From Candidatus Binatia bacterium (GTDB lineage Bacteria > Desulfobacterota_B > Binatia > UBA9968), in the NCBI GenBank assembly GCA_025922795.1, contig JAICHC010000146.1:1-7026 (forward strand): DNA of 7,026 nucleotides. Direction: 5' to 3'. Of the stretch, positions 1 to 6,054 are shown in pieces. Both the position numbers and the translations under genes were made by a program. The notes under the pieces were generated by a model. It was not told the DNA's origin. It saw only the letters and a program-made list of their open reading frames with translations, and ran no database searches. Numbering within the stretch: position 1 is the stretch's first letter; each line of letters starts with the position of its first letter.

Positions 1-92
1 ACGAGATCCGCGAAATCGAGCCCGGGATCTACCTGGGGAAGGTGTACTGGGACAAAAAGCGGCTCATCGATTTCGCCTTGAAGTTTCAATGA
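1..92 (+). CDS. C-terminal fragment of an unidentified protein
   Basis: Only the last 29 codons are present. Reading starts at base 3 and stops at TGA 90-92. The visible tail contains PGIYLGKVYWDKKRLIDFAL, which looks like alternating beta-strands with a basic turn and ends in F-Q. The regular aromatic and aliphatic pattern reads as a real protein rather than a chance frame; the other two forward frames give less protein-like sequence. I do not recognise the family, and no motif allows a function to be assigned. It lies on the same strand as the cytochrome genes, but 285 bp separate its stop from the next start. It could belong to the same functional cluster or simply be the preceding gene. 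Confidence 0.55.
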   Translation, partial: EIREIEPGIYLGKVYWDKKRLIDFALKFQ

Positions 93-227
93 ACGTGCGC
101 GCCGGGGCCGCCGAAATCAGCCGGTCGCCGAAGTCAACTGTTGAGTTCGATCATCGCCGCAGCGTCATCATACTTTAGATCGTGCTGCTGATCCTCCGCT
201 GTCTACCTTTCACCGCGAAGCGTCTGC

Positions 228-256
228 TTGCCAACGAATGCCTAGCCCCGGTTATT
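228..256 (+). promoter_or_regulatory. Weak sigma70-like promoter candidate upstream of the cytochrome operon
   Basis: TTGCCA (228-233) matches the TTGACA -35 consensus at five of six bases. It is followed after 17 bp by GTTATT (251-256), which matches TATAAT at only three positions. The site lies in the 93-377 gap, which carries no convincing gene and is the natural place for a promoter of the downstream block. The -10 element is poor, so this is a candidate by position and spacing only. A different sigma factor or an upstream promoter is equally possible. Confidence 0.15.
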
Positions 257-332
257 CGCGATGAAACTGCGACCGAAGTGCAATCTTCCGGAGCCGACGG
301 CCGCGGGCTTGTGCCTCTACCAGGGCAACCAG

Positions 333-345
333 ATGAACGGTTCAT
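333..345. repeat. 13-bp inverted repeat ATGAAC-G-GTTCAT, operator-like
   Basis: Two perfect 6-base arms, ATGAAC (333-338) and GTTCAT (340-345), flank one central G, about 33 bp before the first cytochrome start codon. The right half recurs within a 10-bp direct repeat, ACGGTTCATG, at 337-346 and 371-380; the second copy contains the start codon of the cytochrome gene. The position would suit a repressor site overlapping the translation start region. An inverted repeat this short can arise by chance in a region of this size, so regulatory function is inference. Confidence 0.2.
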
Positions 346-363
346 GAAAGCGGTCTTCTACTT

Positions 364-367
364 GAGG
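364..367 (+). promoter_or_regulatory. Ribosome binding site for the first di-heme cytochrome
   Basis: GAGG lies 10 nt before ATG 378. The in-frame stop TGA at 363-365 overlaps it, so no start further upstream is possible in this frame except within the few codons between. This supports 378 as the initiation codon. Confidence 0.5.
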
Positions 368-377
368 TCGACGGTTC

Positions 378-1898
378 ATGGCTGAACAGAATTCTCGGGC
401 GCGGCTCGAACGAGTCTTCTACCGCATAGGTCTCGTTGTCACCGTCACGTTGATGGTTGGCGTCATCATGGGAGCATGGCTGCTCGGCCGATTCGGCGCC
501 GACACGGCGCTCGCTTACAAAAACGACCTCGACCATTTCAAGTATGGTTCGCTCGGCAGCGAACACGAATTCGGGATTCCCTATTGGATCTGGCGCGCGC
601 TGCCGGAATTATTTCACGATCGATTACCGGGAGACGGCGCCGGGTGGAGATCGGTCGGCTTTGTTTTCGAAAAGGGCAAGGATCTTCCGGTCGGCATGTC
701 GCAGCGGCGCTATCTCGGTTTCGATCTGGTCTGGCTCAACTGCGCGTTTTGCCATGCCGGGACGGTCCGCGAAACGCCACGGAGCGAACCGCAAGTTTAT
801 GCCGCCATGCCGGCCAACACCTTCGACTTTCGCGCTTTCATGAGGTTTCTGTTCGCCGCCGGTGAAGACCGGCGGTTCACGCCCCGTGATATTTTGCGTC
901 AGATCAAGATCATCCGCGAGCGTGAAGGTCTGGATGATTTACCGCTCGTCGATCGTCTGGTTGTGCGCTTTTACGGTGTCTATTACATGCGCGAACGCAT
1001 TCTCACGTTGCGCGATCGGCTCAATTTTATCGGACAACAGCCGGAGTGGGGTCCCGGGCGAGTCGACACGTTTAATCCATTGAAGGCTTATTTCAATTTT
1101 CCGGTCGCTCGACTTGCCCCGGAAGAACGCATCGGCACGACCGATTTCCCGTCGATCTGGAACCAGGGGCAGCGCGAAGTTTTGAAAATGAATCTGCATT
1201 GGGACGGCAACAACGTGTCGCTGGAAGAGCGCAATCGCAGCGCCGCTATGGGCACCGGCATTACGCCGCCCACCGGCGACCGACGCAGCTTGAAACGGGT
1301 CGCCGAATGGTTGCGGCGCCTCGCGGCGCCGCCCTATCCGTTTACGATCGACAAGGGACTCGCGGCCCACGGCGCGGCGCTTTACAAAAAATACTGCGCC
1401 GAGTGCCATGGTGCGGACGGCAAAGATTTTCGCGGCGAACAGGTCGGCAAAGTGGTGCCGATCGACGAAATCGGCACGGACCGGCGCCGGCTTGACTCTT
1501 ACACCTACGACGTCGCGGTCAATCAAAATATGATCTTCGCCGGTTACGGCGGCGAACGGTTTAGCCATTTTCGCAAGACTTTTGGCTACGCCAACAGCCC
1601 GCTCGATGGATTGTGGCTGCGCGCGCCCTATTTGCACAACGGCTCGGTGCCGACGTTGCGCGACCTGCTGGAGCCGAGCGCCGGACGGCCGGCAAAATTT
1701 TACCGCGGCTACGATGTTTACGATCAAAAAAAGGTCGGTTTCGTTTCGGACGTCGCTGAAGAGCAAGGGCGGAAATATTTTCTCTACGATACCGCAGAGG
1801 CGGGCAATTCCAACAAAGGCCACGAGGGTCGCCGTTATGGCACCGAGCTTTCGAACGCGGAAAAGGATGCTCTCGTCGAGTATTTGAAGACTTTCTGA
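378..1898 (+). CDS. Membrane-anchored di-heme c-type cytochrome (MauG/peroxidase/RoxA-like superfamily), paralogue 1
   Basis: A 506-aa protein with two haem c attachment sites, CAFCH (122-126) and CAECH (340-344), whose histidines are the expected proximal iron ligands. Residues about 17-38 form one hydrophobic segment after a basic N-terminus, placing the rest in the periplasm. An A-L-A at 44-46 could alternatively be a signal peptidase site. After the anchor comes a conserved block, FKYGSLGSEHEFGIPYWIW (54-72). After the second haem comes WLRAPYLHNGSVPTLRDLL (413-431), which resembles the PYxHDGS-type segment of bacterial di-heme cytochrome c peroxidases, then FYRGYDVYD (441-449). The haem sites are its only cysteines. 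Two haems about 218 residues apart and this motif order suggest a redox enzyme (peroxidase, MauG or RoxA-like oxygenase) rather than a simple electron carrier. The reaction and substrate are unknown. It is first in a likely operon, 37 bp before its paralogue. Confidence 0.9.
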   Translation: MAEQNSRARLERVFYRIGLVVTVTLMVGVIMGAWLLGRFGADTALAYKNDLDHFKYGSLGSEHEFGIPYWIWRALPELFHDRLPGDGAGWRSVGFVFEKGKDLPVGMSQRRYLGFDLVWLNCAFCHAGTVRETPRSEPQVYAAMPANTFDFRAFMRFLFAAGEDRRFTPRDILRQIKIIREREGLDDLPLVDRLVVRFYGVYYMRERILTLRDRLNFIGQQPEWGPGRVDTFNPLKAYFNFPVARLAPEERIGTTDFPSIWNQGQREVLKMNLHWDGNNVSLEERNRSAAMGTGITPPTGDRRSLKRVAEWLRRLAAPPYPFTIDKGLAAHGAALYKKYCAECHGADGKDFRGEQVGKVVPIDEIGTDRRRLDSYTYDVAVNQNMIFAGYGGERFSHFRKTFGYANSPLDGLWLRAPYLHNGSVPTLRDLLEPSAGRPAKFYRGYDVYDQKKVGFVSDVAEEQGRKYFLYDTAEAGNSNKGHEGRRYGTELSNAEKDALVEYLKTF

Positions 1899-1935
1899 AA
1901 GCCGGTTTGAGTGCTCGGAGCGAACGGACGGAACG

Positions 1936-3402
1936 ATGATGGCTGAATCCCAACAGAAAAAAAGCGGGTGGAAGATTGCCTTGTTGCTGGTCGCCGTGCT
2001 CGCCGGCGTCGGCGCCGCTATCGGCTGGTATAAATTTTTGCGCGAAGAGCCGCAGCCCGATTGGGTGACGGCGACGCCAGACACGCGCTTCAAATATGGC
2101 TCCATCGGCGCCGAGCATGACGCCGGCATCCCGTATTGGATCTTCTTCGTCCTGCCGCGCATGTTCCCTGAAAAGCTGCCGGGCCCCGGCGGCTATGCAT
2201 CGCTGGGTGTGGCATGGGAACAGGGTCAAGAACTGCCGATCGGTTTCACGAAAAAAACCATTGGCTTTCCTCGAGTGGCGAACAACTGCGCCTCGTGCCA
2301 TACGGCCAGCTATCGCCGAAGCGCCAATGACAACCCGGTGTTCGTTCCGACTGGACCCAATCACACGCTTGACCTGCAGGCGTTTTTTCGTTTCGTCGTC
2401 GACTGCGCCCGGGATCCGCGCTTTAACGCGGATGAGATCATGAGCGAAATTGCCCTGGTCTATGATCTGCCTCTGCTTGACCGATTGATTTACCGCTACG
2501 TGCTCATACCGATTACCAAGAAACGCTTGCTCGAACGGGAGCAGCAATTCAAGTGGGTTTACCACAAGGAATTTCCGTTGTGGGGCCGCGGCCGCGATGA
2601 TGCCATGAACCTGACCAAGTACTTTTTGCTCAACTGGTCAATGGACAACAGCATCGGCCCTACCGACATGCCATCCGTCTGGAATCTCAAAAAGTACAAG
2701 CCCGAGAAGGGCATGCTGATGAATCTTGCCGGCGACAGCCACGACGCGCGCTCGGTGATCATCGACTCGGCGCTTGGCCTGCTCAACGCCGAACCCCATG
2801 ATCGCGAGGATTTTCTCGCACAGATCGACTGGCTGGTTAAATATCTGAGCGAAAAGCCGGCGCCCAAATATCCGTTTCCGATCGATCGGACCTTGGCTGA
2901 GGATGGGAAACCGGTGTTCGACAACAACTGCGCCCGCTGTCATGCAAGCGAGCGCACCGGCACGCGAGCGCCGGTCGCCGAGGTCGGGACCGATTCAGAA
3001 CGGCTCAAAACCTGGAGCAAGAAGGCCGCCATAGAATCCAACAAAGTCGTGCGCGGCTTCGGGATCGAAAGGCCCGGTCTGGTGGAAAACGAACCGAGCG
3101 GCTATATCGCGGCATTTCTCGACGGCATCTGGCTGCGCGCGCCGTATCTCCATAACGGCTCTGTGCCAAGCTTGCGTGACATGCTCAAGCCGGCTAGGGA
3201 GCGACCGAAGGTATTTTACCGCGGCTATGACGTCTATGATGCCGAGAACGTTGGGTTTGTGACCCAAGGGCCGCAGGCTGAAAGGGTTGGCACAAAGTAC
3301 GACGTGAGCGCGCGATCCAACGGCAACCAGGGGCACGAGTTCGGCACGAATCTGTCCGCCAGGGATAAGGATGCCTTGATCGAATATCTCAAGACCCTGT
3401 GA
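1936..3402 (+). CDS. Membrane-anchored di-heme c-type cytochrome (MauG/peroxidase/RoxA-like superfamily), paralogue 2
   Basis: A 488-aa tandem paralogue of the preceding gene. A basic start and a hydrophobic helix (about 13-31) anchor it with the body in the periplasm. Haem sites are CASCH (118-122) and CARCH (332-336). It shares FKYGSIGAEHDAGIPYWI (52-69), TDMPSVWN (243-250), WLRAPYLHNGSVP (399-411) and FYRGYDVYD (427-435) with paralogue 1. From GIWLRAP to VGFV the two are identical at about 34 of 48 positions, whereas the stretch between the haems has diverged strongly. It carries one non-haem cysteine, C157. Two adjacent ATGs (1936 and 1939) compete; the upstream GGACGGAACG is a mediocre Shine-Dalgarno for either, so the protein may be 487 aa. 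Divergence between the haems suggests a different substrate or partner from paralogue 1, but this is inference. Activity as peroxidase, MauG-type oxidase or RoxA-like oxygenase cannot be separated from sequence alone. Confidence 0.9.
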   Translation: MMAESQQKKSGWKIALLLVAVLAGVGAAIGWYKFLREEPQPDWVTATPDTRFKYGSIGAEHDAGIPYWIFFVLPRMFPEKLPGPGGYASLGVAWEQGQELPIGFTKKTIGFPRVANNCASCHTASYRRSANDNPVFVPTGPNHTLDLQAFFRFVVDCARDPRFNADEIMSEIALVYDLPLLDRLIYRYVLIPITKKRLLEREQQFKWVYHKEFPLWGRGRDDAMNLTKYFLLNWSMDNSIGPTDMPSVWNLKKYKPEKGMLMNLAGDSHDARSVIIDSALGLLNAEPHDREDFLAQIDWLVKYLSEKPAPKYPFPIDRTLAEDGKPVFDNNCARCHASERTGTRAPVAEVGTDSERLKTWSKKAAIESNKVVRGFGIERPGLVENEPSGYIAAFLDGIWLRAPYLHNGSVPSLRDMLKPARERPKVFYRGYDVYDAENVGFVTQGPQAERVGTKYDVSARSNGNQGHEFGTNLSARDKDALIEYLKTL

Positions 3403-3432
3403 GCGGATTCATCGTCCTGAAGAAAGAACACC

Positions 3433-3440
3433 GAGAAGGG
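3433..3440 (+). promoter_or_regulatory. Ribosome binding site deciding the start of the third cytochrome
   Basis: GAGAAGGG ends 6 nt before ATG 3447, a good Shine-Dalgarno at standard spacing. A longer reading frame opens at GTG 3399, which overlaps the stop of the previous gene, but that start would put 16 hydrophilic residues ahead of a clean lipoprotein signal. The site therefore favours 3447. Confidence 0.65.
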
Positions 3441-3446
3441 TTTGGC

Positions 3447-5840
3447 ATGAAAAACTGCAAAACACGAATCGTCCTATTCCTGCTTCTAACTTTCCTTGCC
3501 GGCGCTTGCGGAAAAAAAGCGCCGGAGTCGGGCATCGTCCAGGATGAGGCGTTGATGGTCGGGCGCATGGCGGAAACATTTCCCGCCGCCGATGAAGATT
3601 ACTTCAAAGGCATGGACGGCGGCATAGAGCTGACGGTCAACGAAATCAAAGGGCGCAACAATTGGATCGTCTGGACCGGGGGCAACGACCGCTTCTGGGA
3701 TCACCTTGTCGGCAAGAGCTTCGGTGCGGTCGATTTTTTGAAGATTCTTTCGTCGCACCCGAAGGTCAGACATTTGAGCCGCGATACGCGGTGGCGATAC
3801 CTCGGGGTCGTTAATGAACCCTGCTTCGAGCAACCTCAGGAGCCGCGCGCCGATCGCTTCGGCCTGTGGCTTGACGCACGCCGCAAGGACTGTCCTCCCG
3901 ATCCGTTCGAGAACGAACAGAAATATCCCGGGGTTAAGATCGGCGCGCGCGGCAAGAACGTACCGGTTGGATCGTATTACGGCTACGCCTCGGGAATCGT
4001 CGGCTTGCGGCTCTTTTCCAATCCGGACTTCGACGAAGCTGCGCAAAAAAACTGGGACCCGGAAAGGTTTTATACCGATCCGGCTTACTACAATAACAAG
4101 AATCTCATCCGTCCTTACCGCGTCGGCATGTCGTGTGGGTTCTGCCACGTCGGGCCAAGCCCGGTAAAACCACCGGGCGATCCCGAGAATCCCCAGTGGG
4201 AGAATCTCAACTCCAATCCCGGCACACAATATTTTTGGGTGGACCGGATTCTTTTCTGGGAAAAAGACGAAGCCAATTTCATTTACCAGTTGCTGCATAC
4301 CTCGTTGCCGGGAACATTGGACACTTCCTTCATATCGACCGATTACATCAATAATCCGCGCACGATGAACGCGGTCTACAGCGTCGGCGCCCGTCTCAAA
4401 GCGGCCGAGCGTTGGGGGCGGGAAAAGCTCGCGGGCGGAGAGCTCAAGAATAAGCAATTCCAAGATTACAAGCAGACTGCCGCTCTGTCGCAATATTACA
4501 AGGCTCCGGATGCGGTCTGGACAGCCCGAGTCCTCAAGGATGGCGCGGATTCGGTCGGTGTGCTCGGCGCGCTCAATCGAGTGTTCATCAATATCGGTCT
4601 GTTCAGCGAAGAGTGGCTGCTGCATTTCAACGCGTTGGTGGGTGGCAAGCCAATTACGCCGATCAAGATCGAGGATGCCGAGAAGAATTCGAGCTACTGG
4701 AACGCGACGGCGGCCCAGACCGCGGACGTCGCGTTGTTCTTTCTCAAGACGGCGAAGCCTGACTTGCTCAAGGACGCGTCCGGAGGAGAGCAGTACTTGA
4801 CCGCCGACAAGGCGACGCTTTTCCGAGGCAAGACGGCGTTTGCGACTTACTGCGCGCGTTGCCATTCGAGCAAGGTTCCCGCGCCGCCCGAGGGCGTCGA
4901 CGAGCAGAACTGGGACCAATACTGGCAGTGGACCAAGACCGATGATTTCAAAAAAAAGATGACAGCGATGGTGATGGCGGACGATTTTCTAACCGACAAT
5001 TATTTATCGACCGAACGCCGCATTCCGGTGACGCTGCTCCAGACCAACGCGTGCAGCCCGCTCGCCACCAATGCGCTGGAGGGCAACATCTGGGACAACT
5101 TCTCGTCACGAACCTACAAGGACTTGCCTTCGGTCGGCAAGATCGTCGTGCATAACCCGATCGATGGCACCCCGCGGGAATATGAGATGCCGGCCAACGG
5201 GCGCGGCTATACGCGGGTGCCATCGCTGATCAGCATCTGGTCGACGGCGCCGTTCCTGCTGAACAACTCGGTCGGTAAATTCAATCCTTCGCCATCGGTC
5301 GCCGCGCGCATGGATTCATTCAACGATTCCATCGAAAAGATGCTCTGGCCGGAAAAGCGCGATAAAGATCCGATTCTCGGTGACAAAGTACCGGGATTTA
5401 TCTACCGCACGACGACGACCAGCTACATCAAAGTGGCTCCAGGGTTTCTGCCGCCAGCCTTGAACAAACTGCTGGGCTGGAATGACTGGGCAGCACGCTG
5501 GCTACCCTGGCTGTTTAGCGAGGAGGGAGTGAGCATCGGCCCCATCCCCAAAGGCACGCCGGTCAATCTCTTAACCAACATCGATTTGGAGAGCAGCAAG
5601 ATCGATCTCGCAAGGCTGCTGCTCAAGATCAAGGCCGATCTCAAGGCGGTCGAAGGCAAAAGCGAGCAGGAGGCGGCGGAAGTATTCAAAGGCCTGGTCC
5701 CCGATCTTTTGGCAGTGAGCAAATGTCCGGACTTCGTCGTCAACCGCGGGTACTATTTCGGTACCAGCGTGTTTAAAGAGGAGACGCCGTTGAGTGATGA
5801 GGACAAGCGCGCGCTGATCGAGTTCCTGAAAACCTTCTAA
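3447..5840 (+). CDS. Large di-heme c-type cytochrome, predicted lipoprotein (MauG/peroxidase/RoxA-like superfamily)
   Basis: A 797-aa protein beginning with a lipoprotein-type signal: K-rich start, hydrophobic core and FLAGAC with C21 as the lipidation site. This predicts a membrane-tethered periplasmic or outer-membrane enzyme. Haem sites are CGFCH (230-234) and CARCH (469-473), 239 residues apart. It opens with a block absent from its neighbours, including NNWIVWTGGNDRFWDHL (71-87). The region matching APYLHNGS of the other two reads APFLLNNS (601-608), so that histidine is missing. After it come roughly 160 extra residues with a tryptophan-rich stretch, WNDWAARWLPWLF (678-690), and then the shared tail ending IEFLKTF. 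Four non-haem cysteines (126, 149, 536, 759) could form disulfides. The size is nearer the RoxA rubber oxygenase than classical peroxidases of about 300-350 aa, but homology to RoxA itself was not tested. It lies 44 bp after paralogue 2, so co-transcription is likely. Substrate unknown. Confidence 0.88.
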   Translation: MKNCKTRIVLFLLLTFLAGACGKKAPESGIVQDEALMVGRMAETFPAADEDYFKGMDGGIELTVNEIKGRNNWIVWTGGNDRFWDHLVGKSFGAVDFLKILSSHPKVRHLSRDTRWRYLGVVNEPCFEQPQEPRADRFGLWLDARRKDCPPDPFENEQKYPGVKIGARGKNVPVGSYYGYASGIVGLRLFSNPDFDEAAQKNWDPERFYTDPAYYNNKNLIRPYRVGMSCGFCHVGPSPVKPPGDPENPQWENLNSNPGTQYFWVDRILFWEKDEANFIYQLLHTSLPGTLDTSFISTDYINNPRTMNAVYSVGARLKAAERWGREKLAGGELKNKQFQDYKQTAALSQYYKAPDAVWTARVLKDGADSVGVLGALNRVFINIGLFSEEWLLHFNALVGGKPITPIKIEDAEKNSSYWNATAAQTADVALFFLKTAKPDLLKDASGGEQYLTADKATLFRGKTAFATYCARCHSSKVPAPPEGVDEQNWDQYWQWTKTDDFKKKMTAMVMADDFLTDNYLSTERRIPVTLLQTNACSPLATNALEGNIWDNFSSRTYKDLPSVGKIVVHNPIDGTPREYEMPANGRGYTRVPSLISIWSTAPFLLNNSVGKFNPSPSVAARMDSFNDSIEKMLWPEKRDKDPILGDKVPGFIYRTTTTSYIKVAPGFLPPALNKLLGWNDWAARWLPWLFSEEGVSIGPIPKGTPVNLLTNIDLESSKIDLARLLLKIKADLKAVEGKSEQEAAEVFKGLVPDLLAVSKCPDFVVNRGYYFGTSVFKEETPLSDEDKRALIEFLKTF

Positions 5841-5907
5841 TGAAAATTGTTTCGCCGAGCGACAAGCCGCTCCGAGCGCGGTCAATAAGTCCGTGCCTTG
5901 TAGGTCA

Positions 5908-5933
5908 CCGCCACCCGACCGCTCCTATGGCGG
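5908..5933 (+). other. Weak hairpin in the gap between cytochrome 3 and the GMC gene
   Basis: CCGCCA (5908-5913) and TGGCGG (5928-5933) can pair across a 14-nt loop. Only CTATTCTT follows, not a run of T, so it is a poor candidate for an intrinsic terminator. The rest of the 5841-6054 gap shows no strong promoter and no RNA gene I can recognise. If the hairpin works at all, it could attenuate transcription between the cytochrome genes and the flavoprotein gene. Confidence 0.15.
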
Positions 5934-6054
5934 CTATTCTTGGTCTACGGGTCAAACCGCGGCCTGTCGTTTCAAGTGCCCGCGCTCTCCGCGGCTTGCC
6001 CCTCGGCGCCTTACTTACGAATCGTTCTGGAAATCGCGAAGATACTATTCTCGG

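Noticed and set aside
141..174. TTGAGT (141-146) with CATACT (169-174) as a promoter
   Set aside because: The spacer is 22 bp, too long for a standard sigma70 promoter.
182..385. 67-codon frame starting with GTG before the first cytochrome
   Set aside because: No ribosome site, no recognisable protein character, and it overlaps the start of a well-supported gene.
939..2162. Long antisense frame (407 codons) across cytochromes 1 and 2
   Set aside because: It is an antisense shadow of GC-rich coding sequence, spans two real genes and the gap between them, and shows no motif.
1561..2565. Antisense frame of 334 codons
   Set aside because: Arg- and Ala-rich shadow of the two cytochrome genes without domain features.
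3399..3446. GTG start at 3399 for cytochrome 3, overlapping the previous stop
   Set aside because: ATG 3447 has a better ribosome site (GAGAAGGG) and leaves an intact lipoprotein signal at the N-terminus.
3486..4919. Antisense frame of 477 codons opposite cytochrome 3
   Set aside because: The sense strand carries clear CxxCH sites and a lipoprotein signal; the antisense product has only a shadow-like Arg, Val and Leu composition.
5857..5872. GAGCG/CGCTC hairpin just after cytochrome 3 as a terminator
   Set aside because: The stem is only 5 bp and no T-run follows.
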